NCBI RefSeq assembly: GCF_001942345.1
Contig: NZ_MKKI01000011.1
Location: 1 to 64,000, forward strand
DNA from: Corynebacterium sp. CNJ-954
GTDB lineage: Bacteria > Actinomycetota > Actinomycetes > Mycobacteriales > Mycobacteriaceae
Length of the DNA stretch: 64,000 nt
Direction of reading: 5' to 3'
Below are positions 49,952 through 60,171 of the stretch, piece after piece. Each line of letters opens with the position of its first letter. The first letter of the stretch is position 1. The position numbers and the translations under genes are program-made. The notes below the pieces were generated by a model that ran no database searches, was not told the origin of the DNA, and worked only from the letters and a program-made list of their open reading frames with translations.

Positions 49952-51292
49952 TCACTCTCCAGTGCGGACCCACCGTCCACTCCTGTAGCGCCACACCACC
50001 GCAGCCAACCTGATCACGATGAAAGCGAGCAGACCGCACCAGACCCCGGTCAGCCCCAGGTCGAATATCCAGGACAGCCACACGCCAGGGAGGAAACCTG
50101 CCAGCACCGAGACAATCGAGGCGGTCCGGAGGAACGCTACATCCCCCGCACCCAGCAGGACGCCGTCGATCGCGAAGACGACACCGCCGAGCCCGACCAT
50201 CGCCACGAGGATCCACCACGGGCCCCACATCGTCGACAACACCGTCTCGTCGGCCGTGAAGACCCCCGGGATGACAAAAGCGCCGACCGCCAACAGGGCC
50301 GCGAGGGCCAGGCCGGCCCCCACGGAGAAACGCAGAACGCGATGGCCGACCTGCCAGGCAGCCCGCACCGACGCAGAACCCAAGGCCGCCCCGACCAGGG
50401 TCTGGGCGGCGACCGCGACCGAATCCAGCACCAGCGTCAGGAAGTTCCACAGTTGCAGCATCACCTGGTGGGCGGCAAGGGACGCGTCCCCCATCCGACC
50501 GGCGACCGCTGCGGCGGAGATGAAAGCGACCTGGAAGCTCATCGACCTCAGGATGAGGTCACGGCCCATCGACAACTGGGGGCGGATGACCGCCCAGCTG
50601 GGCCGCACGGACCGGCCGTCGCCGACCTTGCGCCATGTCACGATGACCGCCACCACGAAACATGTCGCCGTGATCACCTCACCGAGCACGTTGGCGTAGG
50701 CCGAACCGACCAGACCGTAGCGGTCCACGGCCCACGGAACCGTCACCACCATCGGCACGACACCCGCCAACGTGAAGTACAGCGGAGCGCGGGTGTTGGC
50801 CACGCCACGCAACCACCCGTTACCGGCCATCGTCAGCAACGCCGGGATCACGGACAGTGACGTCACCCGCAACCAGGACGCCGCTTCGTCGGCCACCACG
50901 GATCCACCGTCGGCGGATCCGCCGGTCAACCACCCCGTCACCGGTGTGGCGAAGACCGCGACCAGGACCGCGAGGACCGCCCCCACACCGACGGCGACCC
51001 AGGACGCCTGAACGCCCTCGGCGACGGCCCCCGCACTGTCCCCTGCTCCGTACCTCCGCGCCGCACGGGCCGTCGTCCCGTACGACAGGAAGGTCAGTTG
51101 CACGGTGACCTGGGCCAGCACGGTCGCGCCCGCCGCCAGGGCGGCCAGGTCCGTGGCACCGAGCCGTCCGACCACCGCGGTGTCCCACAGCAGGTACAGC
51201 GGGGTGGCCGCTAACACCGCGAGGGCGGGCCACGCCAGACCGAGAATGGTCCGGGTGTCCGCCCTCACGCCGGCAGGAGGTGTTGCACTCAC
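49952..51292 (-). CDS. dinF: MATE-family efflux transporter (DinF-like)
   Basis: A 446-residue multidrug/toxin exporter with about 12 membrane segments in two related halves ([25 protein letters not shown] is typical of DinF). The GTG at 51292 overlaps the rbfA stop by 4 bases, so it is part of the rbfA operon, as in other actinobacteria. The substrate is unknown. No LexA box is seen close to it. Confidence 0.88.
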   Translation of the reverse strand: MSATPPAGVRADTRTILGLAWPALAVLAATPLYLLWDTAVVGRLGATDLAALAAGATVLAQVTVQLTFLSYGTTARAARRYGAGDSAGAVAEGVQASWVAVGVGAVLAVLVAVFATPVTGWLTGGSADGGSVVADEAASWLRVTSLSVIPALLTMAGNGWLRGVANTRAPLYFTLAGVVPMVVTVPWAVDRYGLVGSAYANVLGEVITATCFVVAVIVTWRKVGDGRSVRPSWAVIRPQLSMGRDLILRSMSFQVAFISAAAVAGRMGDASLAAHQVMLQLWNFLTLVLDSVAVAAQTLVGAALGSASVRAAWQVGHRVLRFSVGAGLALAALLAVGAFVIPGVFTADETVLSTMWGPWWILVAMVGLGGVVFAIDGVLLGAGDVAFLRTASIVSVLAGFLPGVWLSWIFDLGLTGVWCGLLAFIVIRLAAVVWRYRSGRWVRTGE

Positions 51293-51735
51293 TCCTCTGA
51301 CTCGTCCGCGGGTGAGCGGTACGGGTCCGCCTCCCCCGCCGGGGTCGCGCCTTCCGCCTGGGCCCGTACCCGGGAATCGATGTCGCGGGCCTTGGCCAGC
51401 AGCTCCTCCAGGTGCGCCGACGCCTCCGGTACGGTGTCCAGCTCAAACCGCAGCGTCGGAGTGAACCGGACGGAGAGTTGGTCGCCGACGATCTTCCGGA
51501 GCTGCCCGCGGGCGCGGTGGAGAGCCTCAGCCGCAGCCTCGGTGTCCGGCTCCTCCTCCACCGTCCGACCGCGCACGGTGTAGAACACCGTGGCGTCGTG
51601 CAGGTCGCCGGTGACCCGGCAGTCCGTCACGGTGACGAACTCCAGCCGTGGGTCCTTCACGTCGCGCTCGATCGCCGACGCGACAATGGTCATGATGCGC
51701 TTGGCCATACGGGCGGCGCGGGCGTGGTCTGCCAT
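51289..51735 (-). CDS. rbfA: Ribosome-binding factor A
   Basis: A 148-residue KH-type 30S maturation factor. Features: [26 protein letters not shown] and [26 protein letters not shown] 51735 is preferred; GTG 51744 is possible. A -10 TAGAAT (51784-51789, minus strand) gives it its own promoter after the infB hairpin. A C-terminal acidic tail follows the core. Confidence 0.94.
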   Translation of the reverse strand: MADHARAARMAKRIMTIVASAIERDVKDPRLEFVTVTDCRVTGDLHDATVFYTVRGRTVEEEPDTEAAAEALHRARGQLRKIVGDQLSVRFTPTLRFELDTVPEASAHLEELLAKARDIDSRVRAQAEGATPAGEADPYRSPADESEE

Positions 51736-51783
51736 CGGTGGCACCCCTTCTGGTTGTTGGTGTGGTCGAGCTTCCCGACGATG

Positions 51784-51789
51784 ATTCTA
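51784..51789 (-). promoter_or_regulatory. -10 element TAGAAT of rbfA
   Basis: TAGAAT predicts a start near 51777 and a leader of about 40 bases for rbfA-dinF. It lies just past the infB-rbfA hairpin. Confidence 0.45.
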
Positions 51790-51804
51790 GCCGCAGACAC
51801 GGCG

Positions 51805-51854
51805 ACACCCCGGTGCGGGGACATATCTTCATACGTCCCCCGGCACCGGGGTGT
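51805..51854. repeat. Large hairpin between infB and rbfA
   Basis: Arms of 12 (ACACCCCGGTGC) and 6 (GGGGAC) base pairs with a 2-base bulge enclose a 12-base loop. No T run follows on either strand. It may act as an RNA processing site or a non-canonical terminator between infB and rbfA. Confidence 0.6.
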
Positions 51855-51885
51855 CAGGGCCGGGCGGAAAGGATCTCCAGCTGTC

Positions 51886-54806
51886 CTAGCTGTCCTTGCC
51901 GTCCTTGCCGTCCTTGCCGTCCTTCTTCACCTGGTCGCGCGGAACCTCGACAAGCTCGTACGCCTGGATCGTGTCCCCGATCTGAATGTCCGGGTAGGAC
52001 AGGACCATACCGCACTCGTAGCCGTGGTTGACCTCGGTGACGTCATCCTTCTCACGTCGCAGCGACTCGATCGTGGCCTTCTCCGTGACGACATTGCCGT
52101 CGCGGATGAGACGCACCTGCGCATTGCGACGCATCTTCCCGGTCTGGACCATCGAACCGGCGATCAGGCCGACAGCGGAAGCCTTGAACAGCTGACGGAT
52201 CTCGGCGGTGCCGATCTCCCGCTCCTCGTACACCGGCTTGAGCATGCCCTTGAGTGCCTGCTCGACCTCGTCGATCGCGTCGTAGATGACCGAGTAGTAG
52301 CGGATCTCGACGCCCTCGGAGTTCGCGACCTCAGTGGCCTTGCCCTCCGCGCGGACGTTGAAGCCGATGATGATCGCGTCGGACGCTGCAGCCAGGTCGA
52401 CGTTGGTCTGGGTGACGGCACCCACGCCACGGTCGATGATGTTCAGGCTGACCTCGTCGTCGACGTCGATCTGCAACAACGAATCCTCCAGCGCCTCGAC
52501 CGTACCGGCGTTGTCGCCCTTGAGGATGAGGTTGAGCTGGCTGGTCTCCTTGAGCACCTTGTCCAGGTCCTCCAGGCTGATCCGCTTACGGGACCGTGCC
52601 TGCATGGCGTTACGGCGACGGGCGTTGCGCTGGTCGGCGATCTGCCGGGCGGTCCGGTCGTCGTCCACGGCGAGCAGGTTGTCACCGGCACCCGAGACAC
52701 TGGTGAGTCCGAGGACCTGCACCGGCATCGAGGGGCCCGCCTCCTTGACGTCCTCACCGTGCTCGTCAACCATACGACGCACACGACCGTGGGCGTCACC
52801 GACGACGATCGAGTCGCCGACGCGCAGGGTACCGCGCTGGATGATGACGTTGGCCACCGGGCCACGTCCACGGTCGAGGTGCGCCTCGATGGCCACACCC
52901 TGGGCGGGCATGTCCGGGTTGGCGACGAGCTCCAGCGACGCATCGGCGGTGAGCACCACTGCCTCGAGGAGGCTCTCGATGTTCGTGCCCTGCTTCGCCG
53001 AGATGTCGACGAACATGGTCTCGCCGCCGTACTCCTCGGGAACCAGGCCGTACTCGGTGAGCTGACCACGGATCTTGTCCGGGGACGCGCCCTCCTTGTC
53101 GATCTTGTTCACCGCGACCACGACCGGGACGTCCGCCGCCTTGGCGTGGTTGATCGCCTCCACGGTCTGCGGCATGACGCCGTCGTCCGCGGCGACAACC
53201 AGGATCGCGATATCCGTCGCCTTGGCACCACGGGCACGCATGGCGGTGAACGCCTCGTGACCGGGGGTGTCGAGCAGCGTGAGCAGTCGCTCTTCCTCGT
53301 TGACCTCGACCGGCACCTGGTAGGCACCGATGTGCTGGGTGATGCCACCGGCCTCGCCGCCGCCGACGTTGGTCTTGCGGATGGTGTCGAGCAAGCGGGT
53401 CTTACCGTGGTCGACGTGACCCATGACGGTGACCACCGGCGGCCGGTGCTGCAGGTCGTCCTGACCACCGACATCCTCACCGAACTGCAGGTCAAACGAC
53501 TCCAGCAGCTCACGGTCCTCGTCCTCGGGGGAGACGACCTCGACGGTGTAGGCCATCTCGTCGCCGAGCAGCTTCAGCGTGTCGTCCGGGACAGACGCGG
53601 TCGCGGTGACCATCTCACCGAGGTTGAACATCGCCTGCACCAGCGCAGCCGGATCGGCGTTGATCTTCTCGGCGAAGTCCGACAGCGACGCACCGCGACG
53701 CAGACGGATCTTGGCACCCTTGCCGTTCGGCAGCTTGACGCCACCGACGACACTCGGAGCCTGCATCGCCTCGTACTCGTTCCGCTTCTGCCGCTTCGAC
53801 TTACGTCCACGACGCGGTGCGCCACCGGGACGGCCGAAGGCACCTGCGGTACCGCCGCGACGTCCGCCGCGACCACCGCGGGGACCTCCCGGACCACCGG
53901 TGCCGGGACCGCCCTGGCCGCCACGACCACGACCGCCGCCACCACCGGTGCTGGCCTTGGCCGGCATCTGCCCGGGGCTGGGGTGGCTGGGCATCGACGC
54001 GGGGCTCGGACGACGTCCGCCCGGCTTCGCTGCCCCGCTACCACCCGGACGCGGAGACGGGCGTCCGGCTGAACCGCCGGGGCGCGGCATATCGGATTTA
54101 CCACCCTGGCCGCCCTGACCGCCCTGCGGACGGGGGGACGGCCGTTCGGTCCCGGAGGAGAACGGGTTGTTGGCGACACGGGGTGCGCGGCCACCCGGCT
54201 TCGGACCCGGCTTGGCACCCGGACGGGCTGCACCGGGCTTCGGGCCGGACGCGGGCCCGGCTTCGAGGACGCCGCGTCCTGCGGGGCGGGCTTTGCGGCA
54301 GGCTTCGCCGCGCCCGGCTTCGGGCGTTCAGCCTGCGGTTTCGGACTCGGTGCAGCCTTCTCGGCTGCCGCCGGTGACGCATCCGCCGGCGTTGCCTGGC
54401 GTGCATCGGCAGGCGCCGGCTTGGCGGACGCTCCGGGCTTGGCCGCCGACTTGGCGGGGCCAGGCTTGGCCGAGGCACCGGGCTTCGCGGCCCCCGGCTT
54501 GGCGGCACCGGGCTTCGGACCCGGCTTCGCAGCGCCGGGGGTTGAGCCGGTCGGCTCGCCCGTCGGCGCCGCAGAGCTGGACGCCTGGGCGGTCGGCTGA
54601 CCGCTCAGGTCCGGAAGCGCGGCATCGTCCTTCTTGGACTCCGCACCCGCTCCGTAGTGGTTCTTCATTTTCTTGACGACCGGCGGTTCCACCGTCGAGG
54701 ACGCCGACTTCACGAACTCACCCTGCTCCTTGAGCGTGGCGAGAAGTTCCTTGCTTGTCGTTCCGAGCTGCTTCGCAAGCTCATGGACACGTAGCTTTCC
54801 GGGCAC
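51886..54806 (-). CDS. infB: Translation initiation factor IF-2 (frameshifted)
   Basis: The GTPase that brings initiator tRNA to the ribosome. Order: IF2_N domain ([24 protein letters not shown]), a long Pro/Ala/Lys/Gly-rich linker, a second IF2_N segment ([26 protein letters not shown]), the G domain ([32 protein letters not shown]) and C-terminal domains. The frame breaks near 54252 in the linker (KPGP, then [11 protein letters not shown] in the other frame). One added base gives 973 residues, near the C. glutamicum length. The C-terminus ends in KDG repeats. GTG 54806 has GAAGGAG upstream. Confidence 0.92.
51892..51927 (-). repeat. 9-bp tandem repeat at the 3' end of infB
   Basis: GTCCTTGCC (plus strand) occurs three times in a row (51892-51918) plus a partial copy. 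It codes for the C-terminal KDG-KDG-KDG series of IF-2. Confidence 0.8.
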
Positions 54807-54929
54807 TGCTCTCCTTCGTAATGGTGGAGTCGCAGGCCGGCCACCCGTGGTTTCATTCCACGAGGACGACTACGTACGACTCCAGGTCAGTTGGACACTC
54901 ATCGCTGATGCTGCTTCATCGTGCGCTCA

Positions 54930-55331
54930 TCAGTAATCGGTTTCCTTTTCCTTCTCGGCCACCGGGCTGGTGGTCAGATGCGGCACCCTCCGAGACATCG
55001 ACGCTCCGTTCCCCGGGTTCTCACCGGGGCGCCGGAGATACTCCAGAACCGGAGTCGTGTCCGCCTCGACAGGCACTTTCAGCGCCCTCGCAAAAGCACG
55101 ACGCTGTACGGCGGTCTCATACGCACTGACAGTCGCGGTGATCCACGCACCACGACCGGGCAGGCGCCGTCCGGGATCGGGGACGACACGTACCGACCCC
55201 GATCCTCCACCCGCACCGTCCCTCTCGACGACACAGCGCAACAGCGCCGTCGCCGGATGAACCTGACGGGTGGCGATGCAGGTCCGTAGCGGACCCGCAT
55301 CCGGCGAAGAGTCGGGAACACGATCAGACAT
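54930..55331 (-). CDS. YlxR family RNA-binding protein (DUF448)
   Basis: A 133-residue protein with the DUF448/YlxR fold: LRTCIATRQVHPATALLRCV and the basic ARGxWxT-type segment (LPGRGAWITAT). YlxR is a nucleoid/RNase P-associated regulator in other bacteria. The gene lies between nusA and infB as usual. AAGGAG lies 7 bases before the ATG at 55331. A -10 TAGACT (55369-55374) could give it an additional promoter. Confidence 0.88.
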   Translation of the reverse strand: MSDRVPDSSPDAGPLRTCIATRQVHPATALLRCVVERDGAGGGSGSVRVVPDPGRRLPGRGAWITATVSAYETAVQRRAFARALKVPVEADTTPVLEYLRRPGENPGNGASMSRRVPHLTTSPVAEKEKETDY

Positions 55332-55368
55332 GCGTGTTCTCCTTCTCCTCGTCGTCAGACCGGTACAC

Positions 55369-55374
55369 AGTCTA
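55369..55374 (-). promoter_or_regulatory. -10 element TAGACT before ylxR
   Basis: TAGACT predicts a start near 55362 and a leader of about 30 bases with the ylxR ribosome binding site. It is inside the 183-base nusA-ylxR gap. Confidence 0.4.
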
Positions 55375-55514
55375 ACGTGCGACGGCCCCGCGGAGCCAAC
55401 CGCCACGACGAGACATCTCTGCAGGAGTGCCGGGGACGCTCCTGACCAGCCATCGCGCGGCGAAAGTACGTCATCCACATCTACCGGCACAGCCGGCCGT
55501 GAATGACAACGGTG

Positions 55515-56564
55515 TCAGATCTGCGGCAGGGCTTCGTCAGTGCCGTCGGAGCTACCGGCACCGTCAGCACCGTCATCGGGGGCTGACTCCGGGCGGATGT
55601 CGATCTTCCAGCCGGTCAGCCGTGCGGCCAGACGCGCGTTCTGCCCCTCCTTGCCGATCGCCAGCGACAGCTGGTGATCCGGTACGACGGCCCGGGCGAT
55701 CTGCATGTCATGGTCGGTGACGTCGACCCTGACAACCTTCGCCGGTGCCAGCGCGTTACCCACGTAGACCGCCGGGTTGGTGGAGTGGTCCACGATGTCG
55801 ATCTTCTCTCCGCCGAGTGCCTCCATGATCGCGGTGACCCGCTGTCCACGCGGACCGATGCAGGCGCCCTTGGCATTGAGACCGTTGACCGTGGAGGTCA
55901 CCGCGATCTTCGACCGGTGACCTGCCTCCCGGGCGATCGCGGTGATGTCGACCGACCCGTCCGCGACCTCCGGAACCTCGAGGGCGAACAGTCCGCGCAC
56001 CAGTTCCGGGTGGGTCCGGGACAGCAGGATCTGCACGCCACGCTGGCCACGGTTCACGGCGGTGACGTAGCACTTCACCCGGTCACCGTGCTCCAGCTTC
56101 TCACCGGGCATATGCTCGGCAGCGAGAATCAGACCGTCCTGCCCGTCCGCCTCGGTGCCGAGGTGGACCACGGTGATACCGCGGTCGTTGGCTCGTGCGT
56201 CCCGGTTCACCACTCCCGAGACCACGGTGCCCTCCAGGTCCGCGTACTTCGTGTACGTCGTGTCCGCCCGGGCGATGTTGATCTGCCCACGGATGGCGTC
56301 CCGGACTGCCTTCGCGGCGGCGCGGCCGAAATCCTCCGGAGTGTCGTCGAACTCGCCGGTGGTGTTGCCGTCCTCGTCCTTCTCCAGGCGCAGGACGGTG
56401 ACCGTCCCGTCGGTACGGTCGATCTCCACGCGGGCGGGCCCGTCCACCTTGGTCAGCTCGCGGTAGGAGTCCAGCAGTGCCGCGGAGATCGCGCCCAACA
56501 GCGCGCTTCTGCGCACGTGCTCGATGTTCTCCAGGGCGGTCAGGGCACTCAGGTCAATTTTCAC
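55515..56564 (-). CDS. nusA: Transcription termination/antitermination factor NusA
   Basis: A 349-residue NusA without the extra C-terminal acidic repeats of E. coli, as usual in actinobacteria. The N-terminal domain, S1 (GTVVSGVVNRDARANDRGITVVHLG), and two KH domains (ACIGPRGQRVTAI; SLAIGKEGQNARLAARL) are present. The GTG at 56564 overlaps the rimP stop by 4 bases. Confidence 0.95.
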   Translation of the reverse strand: MKIDLSALTALENIEHVRRSALLGAISAALLDSYRELTKVDGPARVEIDRTDGTVTVLRLEKDEDGNTTGEFDDTPEDFGRAAAKAVRDAIRGQINIARADTTYTKYADLEGTVVSGVVNRDARANDRGITVVHLGTEADGQDGLILAAEHMPGEKLEHGDRVKCYVTAVNRGQRGVQILLSRTHPELVRGLFALEVPEVADGSVDITAIAREAGHRSKIAVTSTVNGLNAKGACIGPRGQRVTAIMEALGGEKIDIVDHSTNPAVYVGNALAPAKVVRVDVTDHDMQIARAVVPDHQLSLAIGKEGQNARLAARLTGWKIDIRPESAPDDGADGAGSSDGTDEALPQI

Positions 56565-57118
56565 TTGTCGTCCTTCTGCGCTCGGAGCGCACGGTACTTC
56601 TCGGGATCAAGGCCCACCAGGTCACGTTGGTCGACCGGGGGTTCGGAAAACTCAACTTCTACCAAAGCCCCCGCCACCGACGCCAATCCGCGGACCTCGA
56701 CCTGCGGGGCGTCCTTCTTCTTCTCCCCCGGACGGATCAGCCAGATCTCGTCGGTGTCCCCGTCGACCGCTGCGATACGCATCTGCGTCCCGTCGATGTT
56801 CACCAGGCGGCCCACATTGCGCCGGAAATGCCGCAGTGCGGTCAGCGGGGTCTCCAGTCCGGGCGTGGTCACCTCGAAGGTGTAGCCCGGTCCGAAGTTC
56901 AGTGCCCCGGAAGACTCACGGGCGTCGAGTTCCTCGGACACCGCCTTGCTGAGCTCCTCGAGCTGGTCGAGGTCCGGCCGGTCGTCGGCGTCGACGGCCA
57001 CCCGGACCGCGGACTTCGCCCCCGCCCTGGTCACGGTAATCGATTCAAGGTCGAGGCCGAGCTCTCCGGCCAGCGGGCCGACGACCTCGGCAAGGTCCTG
57101 TTCAGAAGGGAAAGCCAT
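56561..57118 (-). CDS. rimP: Ribosome maturation factor RimP
   Basis: A 185-residue 30S assembly factor. Features: the N-terminal segment LGLDLESITVTRAG and YTFEVTTPGLETPLTALRHFRRNVGR. ATG 57118 is chosen since TAGGGT lies 7 bases upstream and the family starts here; the longer form to 57166 is not needed. First gene of rimP-nusA-ylxR-infB. Confidence 0.94.
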   Translation of the reverse strand: MAFPSEQDLAEVVGPLAGELGLDLESITVTRAGAKSAVRVAVDADDRPDLDQLEELSKAVSEELDARESSGALNFGPGYTFEVTTPGLETPLTALRHFRRNVGRLVNIDGTQMRIAAVDGDTDEIWLIRPGEKKKDAPQVEVRGLASVAGALVEVEFSEPPVDQRDLVGLDPEKYRALRAQKDDK

Positions 57119-57125
57119 GCCGTGA

Positions 57126-57131
57126 ACCCTA
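57126..57131 (-). promoter_or_regulatory. -10 element TAGGGT of leaderless rimP
   Basis: TAGGGT ends 7 bases before the rimP ATG and heads the nusA-infB operon. Confidence 0.5.
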
Positions 57132-57160
57132 TCACCGACCGGGGATGGCACTATGGGACC

Positions 57161-58126
57161 GTGCACGTCTCCTCACCCACCCTCGCCTCCGCCACCGCGA
57201 TCCAGCGGCGGCGCCGTCCCACCGTCCGACGGGTGCTTGCCGTCGGCGCAGCGTTCACCGTCGCGTCAGCGTCGGTCACCGCTTGTTCCACAGAGCCTCC
57301 CCGGCCCGACCAGAACCTGGAGACTCTCGTCCAACAGCTCGACGCCCTCGACGGCACACCCGTCGCCGGGGGCACGGCGATATTCGCCGACCAGTCCGAG
57401 GCGATCTCCGGGGAGATCCTCCGCCAGTGCGGCACCGACCGTGACGGGCACCCCCCGGAGGACTGCGGGGCACGGACACTCGAGGCCCTCGCAGACGCCC
57501 CGACGGTCGAAGAGGTGCGTTCCCGGATGCTCCAGCTCATCGACGGCGAGGACGCCGACAGCGACACTGCACCTGACGACGACGGCGAACGTGACCGCGC
57601 GGTCCTGCTCACCGGGCTGCATGCCGCACTCGCCACCGTCGACGACGGCACCGACGGCACCGCGATCGACCAGGACATGATCGACGCCGGGTTCGACGGT
57701 GGTTCTGACGTCTCCGAGGACACCGCTTCCGCACTTGCCCCGGCGACGGAACTGGTCAACCAGGCGGTCTACCTCTCCGGGGTTGTGCTGCCTGTCGCCG
57801 GAACGAACCGGGACACCGTCACGACCGTCAGCACCCGGATGCGGACCATCCGTGACACGGTGACCCCCGCCTCCGGCGTCGCCGCCGAGGCCGGGTACAG
57901 CACCCCTGACGACTTCACCACCCCCACCGACGCGTCGTCTGCCGCATCCGTTCTTCTCGACGCCGTGCACGCGGTGACCGTCTCCCTGCGCGACGCGGTC
58001 GACGAGGTCAGCGACGACGACCGTGCCCTGACCGCCATGCTGTGTGCCGTGTCAGCACGCTCCGAGGCCGCACTGGAGGACGCGCTGGGCGAGGATCCAC
58101 TGGCCGTCAGCGTCCGGGGCGAGTAG
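57161..58126 (+). CDS. Putative secreted lipoprotein
   Basis: A 321-residue protein. A basic N-terminus (RRRRPTVRR) and a hydrophobic segment end in the lipobox VTAC (Cys about residue 45), so it should be anchored outside the membrane. The mature part is acidic and helical, with a conserved-looking pair of Cys (RQCGT...EDCGARTLE). No domain is recognised. GTG 57161 is the only good start, 42 bases from the divergent rimP start. Genes of this kind lie between rimP and proS in the Corynebacteriales. Confidence 0.7.
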   Translation: MHVSSPTLASATAIQRRRRPTVRRVLAVGAAFTVASASVTACSTEPPRPDQNLETLVQQLDALDGTPVAGGTAIFADQSEAISGEILRQCGTDRDGHPPEDCGARTLEALADAPTVEEVRSRMLQLIDGEDADSDTAPDDDGERDRAVLLTGLHAALATVDDGTDGTAIDQDMIDAGFDGGSDVSEDTASALAPATELVNQAVYLSGVVLPVAGTNRDTVTTVSTRMRTIRDTVTPASGVAAEAGYSTPDDFTTPTDASSAASVLLDAVHAVTVSLRDAVDEVSDDDRALTAMLCAVSARSEAALEDALGEDPLAVSVRGE

Positions 58127-58351
58127 GCGGTCCCGGCACGCGGGAAGGGCCCGCCGGGTGTTCCGGCAGGCCCTTCGGTCGTGCTGCTTCTTCTTGTCTG
58201 GGATGCGTCGTGCCCGGGTGCGCAGCTTCAGATGCTCCTGCAGCTGTTCCGGCGACATCTTCCAGTTCGCGTGGTCCGAGAATCTCACCTCCCACGTCGA
58301 GTCACGGGCCGCCCTCCGCAGACGGTCCTGGTACAGGACGCAGACTAACAC
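58052..58351 (-). CDS. Possible small basic protein downstream of proS
   Basis: A 99-codon frame starting 12 bases after the proS stop. Its first 60 residues (WEVRFSDHANWKMSPEQLQEHLKLRTRA, then basic) look protein-like, with mostly G/C third bases. The rest runs through the terminator hairpin and 75 bases into the lipoprotein gene on the other strand, which argues against the full length. GGAGG is too near to the first GTG. Unproven; low confidence. Confidence 0.28.
   Translation of the reverse strand: MLVCVLYQDRLRRAARDSTWEVRFSDHANWKMSPEQLQEHLKLRTRARRIPDKKKQHDRRACRNTRRALPACRDRLLAPDADGQWILAQRVLQCGLGAC
58145..58175. terminator. Bidirectional terminator-like hairpin
   Basis: AAGGGCCCGCCGG and CCGGCAGGCCCTT form a 13-bp stem with one mismatch and a 5-base loop, between the lipoprotein gene and the convergent proS. 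T-rich sequence (TTCTTCTT) follows about 12 bases later on the plus strand. Confidence 0.65.
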
Positions 58352-58362
58352 GCCTCCGGGCT

Positions 58363-60120
58363 CTACCTCCCGCGGCGTTCCAGGAAGAGATCCACGGCGG
58401 TGTTGTAGGCGATGTTGTCGACGTCACCGGTCAAGCGGTTCCGCAGCTCGACGGTCCCGTCGGCGAACCCACGGCCGACCACGAATACCAATGGCACACC
58501 GAGCAGTTCAGCATCCTTGAACTTCACCCCCGGGCTCACCTTCGGACGGTCGTCGAAGAGGACCTCCAGCCCTGCCTCCGCCAGCCGGTCGACCAGGTTC
58601 TCCGCGGCCTCGCCGGCGGCGGCGTCCTTGTTCGCGATGACGACATGGACGTCATAGGGTGCGACCTCACTGGGCCACCGCAGTCCCTTCTCGTCGTGCA
58701 TCTGCTCGGCCAGCACGGCGATGAGCCGTGAGACCCCCAGCCCGTAGGACCCCATGGTGGGGACCGAACGCTTGCCGTTGACATCGAGGATCTGCATGTC
58801 GAAGGCCTCGGTGTACTTGCGGCCGAGCTGGAAGATGTGGCCGATCTCGATGCCGCGCTCCAGAGTCAGCGTGCCCATCCCGTCCGGGGCGGCGTCACCT
58901 TCGCGGACGTTCGCCGCCTCGATGTAACCGTCCGGGGTGAAGTCACGTCCGGCCACCATGTTCACCACATGGTGGTTCTTCCTGTCCGCACCTGTGATCC
59001 AGGACGTCCCGGTCACGATGCGCGGATCCGCAAGCACCCGCACGTCATTGTCCGCCAGTCCCTTCGGACCCACGTATCCCTTGGCCAGGAACGGATTGGC
59101 CTCGAAGTCCTTGTCCTCGGCGAGCTCCACCGTGGCCGGTTCCAGGGACGCCTCCAACCGCTTCATGTCGGCCTCGCGGTCACCCGGCAGCAGGATGCCC
59201 GTCAACTCCGGTTCGCCGCCGGGTTCGGTCACCTTCACGACCAGGCACTTGAGCGTGTCCGCGAGCTCCACGTCACGGCCGTCCACGGTGATGCCCTCAG
59301 ACCGCGCCCACTCCACCAGCGTGTCCATCGTCGGCGCGTCCGGAGTCTCGTAGACCGTCGCCGCCGGCAGGCCCTCGACCGGCCTCGTCTCAGGGTGGGG
59401 TGTGACCACGGCCTCGACGTTGGCGGCGTAGTCACCCTCGGACGCACGCACGAACGTGTCTTCACCGTTCGGGGAGACCGCGAGGAACTCCTCGGAGGCC
59501 GACCCGCCCATGGCCCCGGACGTGGCGGCGCAGATCGCGTACTCCACTCCGAGCCGGTCGAAGACTGCCTGATAGGCACGCCGGTGCGCCTGGTAAGCCT
59601 CCTCGAGCCCTTCGTCGTCCATCGTGAAGGAGTAGGAGTCCTTCATGATGAACTCGCGTCCCCGCAGAATGCCCGCACGGGGGCGCTCCTCGTCCCGGTA
59701 CTTCGTCTGGATCTGGAAGAGGGTGACGGGGAAGTCCTTGTAGGAGCTGTACTCCCCCTTCACCAGCGAGGTGAACAACTCCTCGTGGGTCGGTCCGAGA
59801 AGGTAGTCCTGCCCCTTGCGGTCCTTGAGCCGGAACAACGCGTCGCCGTACTCCGTCCAGCGCCCCGTCGTCTCATACGGCTCGCGCGGCAGCAGGGCCG
59901 GCAGACTGATCTCCTGGGCACCGATGGCACCCATCTCCTCGCGCACGACCTTCTCCACGTTGCGCAGCACCCTCAGCCCCAGCGGCAGCCACGAGTACAC
60001 TCCCGGAGCCGACCGCCGGATATACCCCGCACGAACGAGAAGCTTGTGGCTGGGGACCTCCGCATCGGCGGGATCATCGCGCAGCGTGCGCAGGAAAAGA
60101 GACGACATCCGGGTGATCAT
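58363..60120 (-). CDS. proS: Prolyl-tRNA synthetase
   Basis: A 585-residue bacterial-type class II ProRS with the editing (INS) domain between motifs 2 and 3. Features: motif 2 [19 protein letters not shown], motif 3 [13 protein letters not shown], and the C-terminal anticodon-binding domain. ATG 60120 has TAGAGT 7 bases upstream. Divergent from yaaA. Confidence 0.96.
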   Translation of the reverse strand: MITRMSSLFLRTLRDDPADAEVPSHKLLVRAGYIRRSAPGVYSWLPLGLRVLRNVEKVVREEMGAIGAQEISLPALLPREPYETTGRWTEYGDALFRLKDRKGQDYLLGPTHEELFTSLVKGEYSSYKDFPVTLFQIQTKYRDEERPRAGILRGREFIMKDSYSFTMDDEGLEEAYQAHRRAYQAVFDRLGVEYAICAATSGAMGGSASEEFLAVSPNGEDTFVRASEGDYAANVEAVVTPHPETRPVEGLPAATVYETPDAPTMDTLVEWARSEGITVDGRDVELADTLKCLVVKVTEPGGEPELTGILLPGDREADMKRLEASLEPATVELAEDKDFEANPFLAKGYVGPKGLADNDVRVLADPRIVTGTSWITGADRKNHHVVNMVAGRDFTPDGYIEAANVREGDAAPDGMGTLTLERGIEIGHIFQLGRKYTEAFDMQILDVNGKRSVPTMGSYGLGVSRLIAVLAEQMHDEKGLRWPSEVAPYDVHVVIANKDAAAGEAAENLVDRLAEAGLEVLFDDRPKVSPGVKFKDAELLGVPLVFVVGRGFADGTVELRNRLTGDVDNIAYNTAVDLFLERRGR

Positions 60121-60127
60121 GACCGGT

Positions 60128-60133
60128 ACTCTA
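60128..60133 (-). promoter_or_regulatory. -10 element TAGAGT of leaderless proS
   Basis: TAGAGT ends 7 bases before the proS ATG. Confidence 0.55.
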
Positions 60134-60158
60134 GTTCAAAGCACTATGTGTGTATCGC

Positions 60159-60164
60159 TAGGGT
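60159..60164 (+). promoter_or_regulatory. -10 element TAGGGT of leaderless yaaA
   Basis: TAGGGT ends 7 bases before the yaaA ATG at 60172. Divergent proS and yaaA start codons are 51 bases apart. Confidence 0.5.
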
Positions 60165-60171
60165 GTAGCGC

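Noticed and set aside
51412..54072. An 886-codon open frame on the plus strand opposite infB
   Set aside because: It is a shadow of the IF-2 gene in GC-rich sequence. The translation is low-complexity, without domains, while the minus strand matches IF-2 throughout.
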